This document shows positions 18,953-27,006 of a DNA stretch of 64,000 bases, piece by piece. The DNA is from Azohydromonas caseinilytica. GTDB taxonomy: Bacteria; Pseudomonadota; Gammaproteobacteria; Burkholderiales; Burkholderiaceae_C. The translations under genes and the position numbers were made by a program. The notes under the pieces were generated by a model that searched no databases, was not told the DNA's origin, and was given only the letters and a program-made list of their open reading frames with translations. The stretch lies in contig NZ_JABBFW010000002.1 of assembly GCF_012927045.1 (NCBI RefSeq), positions 102,702-166,701 of the forward strand, read 5' to 3'. Numbering within the stretch: position 1 is the stretch's first letter; each line of letters opens with the position of its first letter.

Positions 18953-19582
18953 TCAGAACGGCGCCGGGCTGGCGAAGCGCATGACCTCGCCGTGCAGCGG
19001 GTGCGGCAGCGCCAGCTCCGCCGCGTGCAGCAGCAGCCGCGGCGCGCGCGCCAGCGCCTCGGCCGGGGCGTAGAGCTCGTCGCCCAGGATCGGATGGCCC
19101 AGCGCCGCCAGGTGCACGCGCAGCTGGTGCGAGCGGCCCGTCACCGGCTCCAGCTCCACGCGCGTGGCGTCGTCCTCGTGCGCCAGCACGCGCCAGCGCG
19201 TCAGCGACGCTTTCCCAAGCTCCGGATCGACCATCTGCCGCGGCCGGTTCGGCCAGTCGCAGCGCAGCGGCAGCTCGATCTCGCCCCAGCCGGTCGCCGG
19301 CGCTTCCAGGCGGCCCGCCACCCGCGCGATGTAGCGCTTGTGCACGCGGCGCTCGGCGAAGGCGATGCTCAGCGCGCGTTGCGCTGCCGCGCCGCGGCCC
19401 ATGGCGATCAGGCCCGAGGTCGCCATGTCCAGCCGGTGCACCACCAGCGCGTCGGGAAATTGAGATTGCACGCGTGCCGCCAAACAATCGGACATGGTTC
19501 GTCCGGGTACGGCCAAAAGCCCGGAGGGTTTGACGAGTATCAACAGCGATTCGTCAGCGTGCAGCAAGGAAATAGCGTCCAT
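18953..19582 (-). CDS. rluA: RluA family RNA pseudouridine synthase
   Basis: 209 residues, near the 219 of E. coli RluA. RluA modifies 23S rRNA U746 and tRNA U32. The catalytic motif is 'HRLDMATSG' with the essential Asp; 'VHKRYIARV', 'TGRSHQLRVHLAALGHPILGDELY' and 'RLLLHAAELALPHP' are the other family blocks. There is no N-terminal S4 domain, as expected for RluA rather than RluC/D. The N terminus 'LLHADESLLILVKPSGLLAVPGR' also fits RluA. First gene of a probable three-gene leftward operon; the divergent cold-shock gene lies 263 bases away. Confidence 0.9.
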   Translation of the reverse strand: MDAISLLHADESLLILVKPSGLLAVPGRTMSDCLAARVQSQFPDALVVHRLDMATSGLIAMGRGAAAQRALSIAFAERRVHKRYIARVAGRLEAPATGWGEIELPLRCDWPNRPRQMVDPELGKASLTRWRVLAHEDDATRVELEPVTGRSHQLRVHLAALGHPILGDELYAPAEALARAPRLLLHAAELALPHPLHGEVMRFASPAPF

Positions 19583-19770
19583 GGGGTGCGGGAGCCTATG
19601 TGGGCGCGAGCATATATGCCGTGAAAACGCCGTCAGGAGCCCAAAAGCTCGGTGTGTAGAATGGTTCGCGCAGAATTGCCAAGATTGTTATTGCTGGTCT
19701 TTCCCGCTCCGCCGAGTGGTGTTCCCCCTGGGGACGAGCCCTTGGCCGGCCTGGTTCGAATTCCCGATCG

Positions 19771-19845
19771 ACGCTCTTGAGCGTTTCTGTCTCCGCCCGT
19801 GGGAGACGTGGGCGGGGTTTGACGCTTCAACAACAAGGTATTTGC
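19771..19845 (+). promoter_or_regulatory. Structured 5' leader of the cold-shock gene
   Basis: The bases before the cold-shock ATG contain three possible small hairpins: ACGCTC-TT-GAGCGT (19771-19784), GTCTCC with GGGAGAC (19789-19794 with 19801-19807), and CCGCCC with GGGCGG (19793-19798 with 19810-19815). The second and third share bases and exclude one another. Leaders that change fold with temperature control several cspA-type genes, so a regulatory role is plausible. No promoter could be placed with confidence. Confidence 0.35.
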
Positions 19846-20058
19846 ATGAGCACTCAGCAAAGCGGCATCGTGAAATGGTTTGATGCCGGCAAGGGTTATG
19901 GTTTCATCACCCCCGATGGCGGCGGCAAGGATCTGTTCGCGCATTTCAGCGAGATCCAGTCCGACGGCTTCAAGACGCTGCAGGAAAACCAGCGCGTGGA
20001 ATTCGAAGTGCGCCAGGGCCCCAAGGGCCTGCAGGCCGCCAGCATCCGCGCCCTCTGA
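19846..20058 (+). CDS. CspA family cold-shock protein
   Basis: 70 residues, the usual length of a single cold-shock domain. Both RNA-binding motifs are present: RNP1 'KGYGFI' and RNP2 'DLFAHF', with the leading '[18 protein letters not shown]'. These proteins bind single-stranded RNA/DNA and act as RNA chaperones in cold or growth transitions. ATG 19846 is preceded by AAGG about ten bases away; the frame is open further upstream, but homology begins here. A strong intrinsic terminator follows 20 bases after the stop, so the gene is probably monocistronic. Confidence 0.96.
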   Translation: MSTQQSGIVKWFDAGKGYGFITPDGGGKDLFAHFSEIQSDGFKTLQENQRVEFEVRQGPKGLQAASIRAL

Positions 20059-20078
20059 GCCGGAACGCCTGAGCATGA

Positions 20079-20105
20079 AAAAACGCGGCCGCTGGCCGCG
20101 TTTTT
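20079..20105 (+). terminator. Intrinsic terminator after the cold-shock gene
   Basis: Perfect inverted repeat AAAAACGCGGCC / GGCCGCGTTTTT with loop GCT (20091-20093), giving a GC-rich stem followed by a T-run. The A-run on the other side makes it usable for the convergent phosphatase gene as well. Confidence 0.92.
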
Positions 20106-20135
20106 CGTTATGGGGCCGCGGTCAGGCGCCGCGGC

Positions 20136-20696
20136 TCAGAAGCGCTCCACCAGCCCGGTCTGCTGCGCCGTCTGCGGGTTCGAGCCCGCCTCGCGCACGC
20201 GCTGCAGCGCCTGCTCGGTGGGCAGCCCCAGCGACTTGAGCACGCAGGCCGCGGCGCTGCCGGTGCGCCCCAGGCCGGCGGCGCAGTGCAGCAGCACCGC
20301 GTCGCCCGCGCGCAGCGCCTGGGTGGCCTGGGCGATGCCGTCGTGGAAGTCGGGCAGGTCCGGCGGCAGGCCGAAGTTGCGCATGGGCAGGTTCAGCCAG
20401 CGAAAGGGCAGCGTGCCCTGCGTCACCGCGGTGCGGTAGGCCGGCGACAGCGCCGCCAGCTCCTCCACCGGCGCCAGGCACAGCACCAGTGCCACCTTGC
20501 GCTCCCGCGCCTCGGCCAGGAAGCGCCTGAGCGGCTCGAAGCGCCCGGGCATGGCCGACAGCCACAGCCGCCCGGGCACGTCCGGCGGCAGCGCCACGCC
20601 GCGCATCACGGCCGCGGCGCTGCCCAGCACCCGCGATGCGCCCGGCGGCGGCGTGGTGGACGGACCGTTGCCGGCCATGTCGGGCGTGCTGCTCAT
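20136..20696 (-). CDS. Dual-specificity/tyrosine phosphatase-like protein
   Basis: 186 residues. The Cys-x5-Arg phosphatase signature is seen as 'LLHCAAGLGRTGSAA' (nucleophile Cys and P-loop Arg). Upstream, 'LPMRNFGLPPDLPDF' probably includes the general-acid Asp loop, and 'RKVALVLCLAPVEELAAL' resembles the strand and helix before it, as in small dual-specificity or CDKN3-like phosphatases. It is cytoplasmic by appearance. Substrates (phosphoprotein, lipid or nucleotide) are unknown. It starts 13 bases after the Tim44-like gene ends, on the same strand, so the two are probably co-transcribed. Confidence 0.88.
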   Translation of the reverse strand: MSSTPDMAGNGPSTTPPPGASRVLGSAAAVMRGVALPPDVPGRLWLSAMPGRFEPLRRFLAEARERKVALVLCLAPVEELAALSPAYRTAVTQGTLPFRWLNLPMRNFGLPPDLPDFHDGIAQATQALRAGDAVLLHCAAGLGRTGSAAACVLKSLGLPTEQALQRVREAGSNPQTAQQTGLVERF

Positions 20697-20709
20697 TGCG
20701 CTGGGGGCC

Positions 20710-21684
20710 TCAGTGGTACTGCTGGATGCCGGCGATGGCCCAGTTGCGGCTGCCGTCGTTGGGCTTGACCAGGTGCCAGACCTCGTCGAAGTCCGCGGCC
20801 GGCGCGTCGCGCTCCTCGCGGATGAGGCCGCTGTAGCGCACGCTCACCACCTGGCGGTCGGGCTCCTGGGCCCAGTCCAGCACCTGGGCATCGACGCGCA
20901 CCACGTCCGTGGTCTGCGCCTTGGCACCGCGCTCCTGCAGGTCCAGCCGCGCCGCGGCGAACATCTCCGGCGTGGTGAAGCTGCGCAGGTCTTCCAGGTC
21001 GCTAGCGTCGTTGGCCGCCTGCATACGGATGAAGATCTGCTTGGCGATGCGCTCGAAGGCGGCCACGTCGAAGTCGGCCGGCAGGTTCGGCGCGGCCTTG
21101 GGCGCCAGCGCGCTGTCGGCAACGCCGGCGCTGGTGTAGCCCGGGTTGGAGGCCGGCGTGCCGAAGGCGTCAGCCTGGCGCTGCATCGGCGAGGCGTTCA
21201 AGCCCGGCGGCTGCGCGTTCCAGTTCGACGCCGTGCCGGCCGCGCCCGCGCCGGCAAAGGCCGGCTGCTGAGCGGCGGTCTTGTTGCCCATGAAGCGGCG
21301 CATCAGGAAGCGGATCAGGAAGATCGCCGCCACGGCCAGCAGCGCCATCATCACGAAGTTCGCCACGGCCTCGCCCATGCCGAGGTGGCTGAACAGCGCG
21401 GCCAAGCCCAGGCCGGCGGCCAGGCCGGCGACGGGGCCGAGCCAGCTGCGCTTGCCGGCCGCCGCAGCGGCCGCCGGCGCGGTGGCCTGCTGGCCCGGCG
21501 CGGCCTGGTTCGGCGCCTGTTGCGGTGGGGGCGTCTGCGGCGTGCTGCGCTGCGGCAGGCTGCGCTGCATGCCCGAGGAGCCGCCGCCGCCCAGCCGCTT
21601 GGCTTCCACGTCCACGGGCGTGAACGACACGGCCGCCACGGCCAGCATCAGCGCACCCAGCAGTCCAGTCCTTGTCTTGCTCAT
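20710..21684 (-). CDS. Tim44-like domain membrane protein
   Basis: 324 residues. The N-terminal 'GLLGALMLAVAAVSFTPVDVEA' looks like a signal or anchor sequence, followed by a Gly/Ser and Pro/Gln/Ala-rich linker, membrane segments near residues 85-105 and 110-130 ('FVMMALLAVAAIFLIRFLMRRF'), and a C-terminal Tim44-like domain (about 200-324) with 'FDVAAFERIAKQIFIRMQAAND', 'LRSFTTPEMFA' and 'DFDEVWHLVKP'. In mitochondria Tim44 tethers Hsp70 to the import channel; the bacterial relatives (TimA-like) have no settled role. ATG 21684 is chosen because a signal-like sequence follows at once. Confidence 0.9.
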   Translation of the reverse strand: MSKTRTGLLGALMLAVAAVSFTPVDVEAKRLGGGGSSGMQRSLPQRSTPQTPPPQQAPNQAAPGQQATAPAAAAAAGKRSWLGPVAGLAAGLGLAALFSHLGMGEAVANFVMMALLAVAAIFLIRFLMRRFMGNKTAAQQPAFAGAGAAGTASNWNAQPPGLNASPMQRQADAFGTPASNPGYTSAGVADSALAPKAAPNLPADFDVAAFERIAKQIFIRMQAANDASDLEDLRSFTTPEMFAAARLDLQERGAKAQTTDVVRVDAQVLDWAQEPDRQVVSVRYSGLIREERDAPAADFDEVWHLVKPNDGSRNWAIAGIQQYH

Positions 21685-21768
21685 TGCTTGTCTCTCTTGA
21701 GGTCTCCGGGCGATGGCCCGGGCTTCCGGTTCTGAATGATGGGGGCGTGACAAAGTTCCCCAATAAGG

Positions 21769-23994
21769 GTGAATGACAATTTCGGAATGTCCTGTCCGAA
21801 GTCCGCTCTCCCGTTCCAGCGTCTGGGCCTAGCCGCCCTGGCATGTGGCCTGGCCACCGTCGCCGCCGCGCAAACCGCGGCAACGCCCGTGCCCTCTCCA
21901 TCGGCAGAGGCCGTGCCTGCCGAGGCGCCGCAGCGGGTGGAGATCACCGGCGAGCGCGTCGGCAGCGACCTGCGCGAGCGGCGCGAGTCCACCGTGGCCA
22001 AGACCGTGGTGGGGCGCGAGGAGATCGAGCGCTTCGGCGACGCCACGCTGGGCGAGCTGCTCAAGCGCCTGCCCGGCGTGACGGTGGACGGTGCCCCGGG
22101 CCGCGGCGGCAACCCGCGCCTGCGCGGCCTGGGCAACGGCTACACCCAGATCCTGCTCGACGGCGAGGCCGTGCCGCGCGGCTTCGAGATCGACTCGCTG
22201 GCGCCGGAGCAGGTCGAGCGCATCGAAATCCTGCGCGCGCCCACCGCCGAGACCGGCGCGCGCGCCATCGCCGGCACCCTCAACATCGTCACGCGCGAAA
22301 GCTTCAGGAAGCGCCTCAACGACCTGCGGCTGTCGCTGGGCCTGGAAGACGGGCTGCTGAGCCCGGGCCTGAGCTGGACGCGCAACGGCAGCGCCGATGC
22401 GCTGTCCTACACGCTCACGCTGGGTGCGGCGCGCACGCGCAGCGACACCCAGAGCGTGCGCAGCGTGAGCGACGGCGGCGGCGCCCTGTTGCGGCGCGAG
22501 GCCAGCGACAGCCGCAGCGAGCGCCAGCGCCTGAGCCTCAACGGCCGGCTGCAGTGGCGGCTGGGCGAAGGTGAAAGCTTCACGCTCACGCCCTTCGCCC
22601 TCTACGCCGAAGGCGACAGCCGCCGCCACGTCGGCGTGTTCGACCTCGCCGACCCGGCCTACGTGCGCTCCGACGGCAGCGGCCGGACCCGCTTTTCGCT
22701 CACGCGGCTGAGCGCGCAGCGCAACCAGCGCCTGGACGACGGCACGCGGCTGGAGTGGCGCGCCAGCCTCGGGCGCTGGCAGTACGACGACGACGGCCTG
22801 CGCTTCGAGCGCGATGCCGCCGGCCGCGCGCTGCGCACGCGCGACGACCAGGCCACCACCACGGACCACAGCTGGAGCGCCAGCGTGAAGGCCTCGACGC
22901 TGCTGGCCGAGTCGCACAGCGGCGTGGCCGGGCTGGAGCTGGAGGGCTCGCGGCGCGAGGAGGCGCGCGTCAACCTGCTCAACGGCGCGGCGCTGTTCCC
23001 CGATTTCGGCAACAGCCTGCAGGCGCGCTCGCAGCGCGTGGCGGTCTATGCGCAGGACGAGTGGGAGATCAACCGCCACTGGGCCGCGCATGCCGGGCTG
23101 CGCTGGGAGGCGATCGAGACGCGCGGTGCGGGCCTGGACGACGCGCAGCGCAACCGCAGCGCCGTGTGGAGCCCGCTGCTGCACGCGGTGTGGAAGCCCG
23201 ATCCCAAGAAGCGCGACCAGCTGCGCCTGAGCCTGACGCGCAGCTACCGCGCGCTGACGCTGGGCAGCCTCATCGGCCGCCCGGTGCCCAGCACGGACAA
23301 CTCGCCCACCAGCCCCGACCGCGCCGGCAACCCGGCGCTGCGCCCCGAGCTGGCCACCGGGCTGGACCTGACTTTCGAGCGCTACCTGGGCGGCGGCGGG
23401 GTGCTGAGCGCGGGCGTGTTCCACCGCGAGATCAGCGAGCTGGTGCGCAACGAAACGCGGCTGGAGACGCTGCCCGGCGCGGGCGCGCGCTGGGTGAACC
23501 GGCCGCGCAACGTGGGCGACGCCACGGTGCAGGGCCTGGAGCTGGAGGCGAAGTTCGCGCTGCGTGAATTCATGGCGCAGGCGCCGGCGCTGGACCTGCG
23601 CGGCAACGTGAGCTTCTTCCGCTCGCGCGTGCACGACGTGCCGGGGCCGGACAACCGCGTGGACCAGCAGCCGGGCATGACGGCCAACCTGGGCGCGGAC
23701 TGGAAGCTGCGCAGCGTGCCGCTGACGCTGGGCGCGAATTTCAACTGGACGCCGGGCTACGTCACGCGGCTTTCGGCCACGGAATTCGCGCGCCAGGGCC
23801 GCAAGCCGGTGTTCGACGCCTACGCGCTGTGGAACTTCAACCCGAACCTGGCGCTGCGGCTGTCGGCCACCAACCTCACGACGCCGGACTACCTGCGCGG
23901 CAGCGGCGTGGAGGCGGCGGGCGTGAGCGAGTTCTCGCAGACGGTGACGCGCAGTGACGTGGACTGGCTGCTGCGGCTGGAGATGAAGCTCTGA
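21769..23994 (+). CDS. TonB-dependent outer-membrane receptor
   Basis: About 741 residues. A signal peptide ('LGLAALACGLATVAAA') leads to a TonB-box-like 'QRVEITGER', then the plug domain: 'TLGELLKRLPGVTVDG', 'RLRGLGNGYTQILLDG', 'EQVERIEILRAPTAETGARAIAGTLNIVTR'. The rest is a beta barrel of about 580 residues ending 'LLRLEMKL'. Such receptors take up ferric siderophores, haem, cobalamin or sugars using TonB energy; the ligand cannot be inferred. GTG 21769 and ATG 21787 are both possible starts and neither has a good ribosome site. No clear Fur box was found in the 84-base divergent gap to the Tim44-like gene. Confidence 0.92.
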   Translation: MNDNFGMSCPKSALPFQRLGLAALACGLATVAAAQTAATPVPSPSAEAVPAEAPQRVEITGERVGSDLRERRESTVAKTVVGREEIERFGDATLGELLKRLPGVTVDGAPGRGGNPRLRGLGNGYTQILLDGEAVPRGFEIDSLAPEQVERIEILRAPTAETGARAIAGTLNIVTRESFRKRLNDLRLSLGLEDGLLSPGLSWTRNGSADALSYTLTLGAARTRSDTQSVRSVSDGGGALLRREASDSRSERQRLSLNGRLQWRLGEGESFTLTPFALYAEGDSRRHVGVFDLADPAYVRSDGSGRTRFSLTRLSAQRNQRLDDGTRLEWRASLGRWQYDDDGLRFERDAAGRALRTRDDQATTTDHSWSASVKASTLLAESHSGVAGLELEGSRREEARVNLLNGAALFPDFGNSLQARSQRVAVYAQDEWEINRHWAAHAGLRWEAIETRGAGLDDAQRNRSAVWSPLLHAVWKPDPKKRDQLRLSLTRSYRALTLGSLIGRPVPSTDNSPTSPDRAGNPALRPELATGLDLTFERYLGGGGVLSAGVFHREISELVRNETRLETLPGAGARWVNRPRNVGDATVQGLELEAKFALREFMAQAPALDLRGNVSFFRSRVHDVPGPDNRVDQQPGMTANLGADWKLRSVPLTLGANFNWTPGYVTRLSATEFARQGRKPVFDAYALWNFNPNLALRLSATNLTTPDYLRGSGVEAAGVSEFSQTVTRSDVDWLLRLEMKL

Positions 23995-24016
23995 GCCAAG
24001 GGGCGGTGCGCCATCT

Positions 24017-24265
24017 TCACTCCGGCAGTGAAGCTGCCCCCGTCGGCGGCGTGATGCGCACCCGCGTGCCGGCCACGGCCACCACCTGGCCGGCGCGCAG
24101 CTTGGCGGTCTTGCGCAGCTCCTGCTGGCCGTCCACCTCCACCTTGCCGGCGGCCACCATGGCCTTGGCGGCGCCGCCGTTGTCGGCCAGGCCCGTGGCC
24201 TTGAGCAGCGCGTCCAGCGGGATGAAGTCCCCGCGCAGCTCGAAATCGATCTGTTGCATGCGCAT
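24017..24265 (-). CDS. YbcJ-like RNA-binding S4 domain protein
   Basis: 82 residues, consisting of one S4 domain: 'IPLDALLKATGLADNGGAAKAMVAAGKVEVDG' and 'RKTAKLRAGQVVAVAG'. E. coli YbcJ (70 residues) has the same compact form; its RNA target is not established. The start is tied to the upstream luciferase-like gene: ATG 24265 overlaps that gene's TGA as TGATG, and a GTG at 24268 would overlap as GTGA; an ATG at 24259 is a third option. In all cases the two genes are coupled. Confidence 0.9.
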   Translation of the reverse strand: MRMQQIDFELRGDFIPLDALLKATGLADNGGAAKAMVAAGKVEVDGQQELRKTAKLRAGQVVAVAGTRVRITPPTGAASLPE

Positions 24266-25278
24266 CACGCGCTCCCCTTCAAGTTGAATTCGCGTGCCAG
24301 CAGCGCATAGGAGCGCCGCCGCACGGCCGGGTCGAAAGCCCAGGTGTTGATGACCAGCTCGTCGAGATCCAGGTTCGCCGCCAGCGCACGCAGCTTCCGG
24401 CCCACGCTCCCGGCCGTGCCGACGAAGGCTTTATGACGCATCGGCTCCAGCTGCTGCGTTTCGATGGCGTCGAAGCCGCGCCGGGCGACCTCGTCGGGCG
24501 GCTGCAGCGCGCCGAACACGCCGCGGGCGCGGTCCAGCCGCCAGCGCTCGCGCGACAGCGTGTGGTGCCGCGCCTCCTCCTCGGTGTCGGCCGCCAGCGC
24601 CCAGACGCAGATCGTGGCCTGCGGCTTCGGGTGCCGCTCACTGGGCCGGTACAGCGTGCGGTAGAGGTGCAGCGCCTGCTCCACGCCCTGGCCGTCCATG
24701 AAGAAGTAGGCGAAGGCGTAGGGCAGGCCCAGGTGCGCGGCCAGCTGCGCGCCGTAGTCCGAGCTGCCCAGCATCCACAGCTCGGGCGATCGCTCCACGC
24801 CGGCCCCCTCGGGCGGGCGCGGGTGCGCGGTGATGCCCTGGAGCGTCGCGCCGCCGACCCAGGCCTGCAGCTCCTGCACCTGCTGCGGGAAGTTTTCGGC
24901 CGCCGCGTAGGCGTTGGGATTGAGGGCGCGCGCGGTGCGCATGTCGCCGCCCGGGGCGCGGCCCACGCCCAGGTCGATGCGGCCCGGGGCGAGCGCGTCC
25001 AGCACGCGGAACTGCTCGGCCACCTTCAGCGCCGAGTAGTGCGGCAGCATCACGCCGGCGCTGCCCAGGCGGATGCGCGTGGTGCGCGCGGCGATGGCGG
25101 CCAGCAGCAGCTCCGGCGCGCTGCCCACGATGGTCAACAAATTGTGGTGCTCCGAGCACCAGAAGCGCTGGTAGCCCAGCGCCTCGCAGTGCACGGCCAG
25201 GTCGAGCGTGTCGCGGATCGCCGCGTCTTCCCCGGCGCCGGCCAGGGAAACGGATTGGTCGAGGACGGAGAGTTTCAT
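24265..25278 (-). CDS. LLM class flavin-dependent oxidoreductase (luciferase-like)
   Basis: 337 residues with a bacterial-luciferase-like TIM barrel. Family features: 'LSVLDQSVSL' at the N terminus, 'CEALGYQRFWCSEHHN', 'SPELLLAAIAARTTRIRLGSAGVMLPHYSALKVAEQFRVLD', 'GRIDLGVGRAPGG' and 'LWMLGSSDYGAQLAAHLGLPYAF'. It closely recalls the YhbW group, whose substrate is unknown; luciferase-like monooxygenases usually use reduced FMN from a partner reductase. ATG 25278 is chosen since family similarity starts there; the longer open frame runs through an interspersed repeat. Overlaps the S4 gene. Confidence 0.92.
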   Translation of the reverse strand: MKLSVLDQSVSLAGAGEDAAIRDTLDLAVHCEALGYQRFWCSEHHNLLTIVGSAPELLLAAIAARTTRIRLGSAGVMLPHYSALKVAEQFRVLDALAPGRIDLGVGRAPGGDMRTARALNPNAYAAAENFPQQVQELQAWVGGATLQGITAHPRPPEGAGVERSPELWMLGSSDYGAQLAAHLGLPYAFAYFFMDGQGVEQALHLYRTLYRPSERHPKPQATICVWALAADTEEEARHHTLSRERWRLDRARGVFGALQPPDEVARRGFDAIETQQLEPMRHKAFVGTAGSVGRKLRALAANLDLDELVINTWAFDPAVRRRSYALLAREFNLKGSA

Positions 25279-25322
25279 GAGTGGCACGGCGGCGCGGCGC
25301 CAAAGAAAAACGGTTGGCCCAT

Positions 25323-25402
25323 CCCGTTCGGGCTGAGGTATCGAAGCCCTGCCACCTGGCTGCAGCGCCCGTTCGTACTTCGATACCTCAGCACGAACGG
25401 GC
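25323..25402. repeat. Interspersed double-hairpin repeat, copy 3
   Basis: Left hairpin: GGGC (25330-25333), loop TGAGGTATCGAA, GCCC (25346-25349). Right hairpin: CCGTTCGTAC (25369-25378), loop TTCGATACCTCA, GCACGAACGG (25391-25400), 10 bp with one mismatch. The spacer holds CTGGCTGCAGCGCC. It lies in the 272-base divergent region between the luciferase-like gene and dbpA. Confidence 0.85.
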
Positions 25403-25550
25403 ATTCAGTGTTCGTGCTCATGGCCGGAGCGCGCATGAGTGCAAAGAGCCGCCGGGACGGCAGGGCGGGCAATCTAACCCAGCCCCGCTGCCGGGCCCGC
25501 GGCAAGTCCCTTGCCGGTGCGGCTTGATGGGGCTCCGGATAATCGCCGCA

Positions 25551-26975
25551 ATGACCGAATCAATCACCTCCGCAGCGGCCGGCCCGGGTTTCGACCGGCT
25601 GCCGCTGCCGCCCGCGCTGCTGGGCAACCTGGAGCAACTGGGCTTCGTTTCCATGACCCCGATCCAGGCCGCGGCGCTGCCGCTGGCGCTGGCCGGGCAC
25701 GACCTGATCGCGCAGGCGCGCACCGGCAGCGGCAAGACCGCCGCCTTCGCGCTGCCGCTGCTGGCGCGCCTGGACGCGGCGCGGCCCGACGTGCAGGCCC
25801 TGGTGCTGTGCCCCACGCGCGAGCTGGCCGAGCAGGTGGCGCAGCAGGTGCGCCGCCTCGCGCGCGCCGAGGCCAACGTCAAGGTGCTCAACCTCAGCGG
25901 CGGCAGCCCGATCAAGCCCCAGGCCGAGAGCCTGGCCCATGGCGCGCACGTGGTGGTGGGCACGCCCGGCCGGCTGCTGGACCACCTGGAGCGCGGCAAC
26001 CTGCAGCTCGACGCGCTGTCCACCCTGGTGCTGGACGAGGCGGACCGCATGCTCGACATGGGCTTCTTCGACGACATCGCCGCCGTGGCCGCGCGCTGCC
26101 CCAAGCAGCGGCAGACGCTGCTGTTCTCCGCCACCTACCCCGAAGGCATCGCCAAGCTGGCGCAGCGCTTCCTGCGCGAGCCCAGGGAAGTGAAGGCGGC
26201 CGAGGCGCACGCGCCGGGGCGCATCGTCGAGCACTGGTTCGAGGTCACGGAAGACCAGCGGCTGCATGCCGTGTCGCAGCTGCTGGCGCATTACCGGCCC
26301 GAGAGCAGCCTGGCCTTCTGCAACACGCGCCAGCAGTGCCGCGACCTGGTGGACGTGCTGCGCGCGCAGGGCATCGAGGCGCTGGCGCTGCACGGCGAAC
26401 TGGAGCAGCGCGAGCGCGACCAGGTGCTGATCCGCTTCGCCAACCGCAGCTGCTCGGTGCTGGTGGCCACCGACGTGGCCGCGCGCGGCCTGGACATCGA
26501 GGGCCTGGACGCGGTGATCAACGTCGAGATCACGCCCGACGCGCAGCAGCACGTGCACCGCATCGGCCGCACCGGCCGCGCCGATGCGCCGGGCCTGGCG
26601 CTGAACCTGGCCAGCCTCGACGAGATGGGCCGCGTGGGCTTCATCGAGCAGCAGCAGGGCCGCGAGTCGCGCTGGGAAAAGCTCGATGCGCTCAAGGAGG
26701 CGCCCGGCGGCGCGCTGCGCCCGCCGATGCACACGCTGCAGATCCTGGGCGGACGCAAGGACAAGATCCGCCCCGGCGACGTGCTGGGCATGCTCACCGG
26801 CGAGGGCGGCCTGGAGGCCGGCCAGGTCGGCCGCATCAACGTCGGCGACTACCAGACCTACGTGGCCGTGGCGCGCGAGGTGGCCGAGGCCGTGGTGGCG
26901 CGGCTGGCGCAGGGCCGCATCAAGGGCCGGCGCGTGAAGCTGCGGCTGCTGCAGGACGCGCCGCAGGACGCCTGA
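25551..26975 (+). CDS. dbpA: ATP-dependent RNA helicase DbpA
   Basis: 474 residues. DEAD-box helicase with Q motif 'FVSMTPIQAAALP', motif I 'ARTGSGKT', Ia 'PTRELAEQ', Ib 'TPGRLLDHL', II 'LDEADRML', III 'SAT', IV 'SLAFCNTR', V 'ATDVAARGLDI' and VI 'HRIGRTGR'. The C-terminal DbpA RNA-binding domain is present ('LQILGGRKDKIRPGDVLGML', 'GLEAGQVGRINVGDY'), which targets hairpin 92 of 23S rRNA during large-subunit assembly. ATG 25551 matches the family start. The ABC gene follows after 31 bases. Confidence 0.95.
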   Translation: MTESITSAAAGPGFDRLPLPPALLGNLEQLGFVSMTPIQAAALPLALAGHDLIAQARTGSGKTAAFALPLLARLDAARPDVQALVLCPTRELAEQVAQQVRRLARAEANVKVLNLSGGSPIKPQAESLAHGAHVVVGTPGRLLDHLERGNLQLDALSTLVLDEADRMLDMGFFDDIAAVAARCPKQRQTLLFSATYPEGIAKLAQRFLREPREVKAAEAHAPGRIVEHWFEVTEDQRLHAVSQLLAHYRPESSLAFCNTRQQCRDLVDVLRAQGIEALALHGELEQRERDQVLIRFANRSCSVLVATDVAARGLDIEGLDAVINVEITPDAQQHVHRIGRTGRADAPGLALNLASLDEMGRVGFIEQQQGRESRWEKLDALKEAPGGALRPPMHTLQILGGRKDKIRPGDVLGMLTGEGGLEAGQVGRINVGDYQTYVAVAREVAEAVVARLAQGRIKGRRVKLRLLQDAPQDA

Positions 26976-27006
26976 GCCCGACCGACCCCATCAGAAAAGA
27001 GGTTCC

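Noticed and set aside
19752..19770. tRNA-like T-loop sequence GGTTCGAATTCCC
   Set aside because: The flanking bases do not form a T stem, and no acceptor, D or anticodon arm can be built upstream.
21685..21790. Possible Fur box before the TonB-dependent receptor
   Set aside because: 'TGAATGACAATTTC' matches the 19-base Fur consensus too weakly, and no second half-site is clear.
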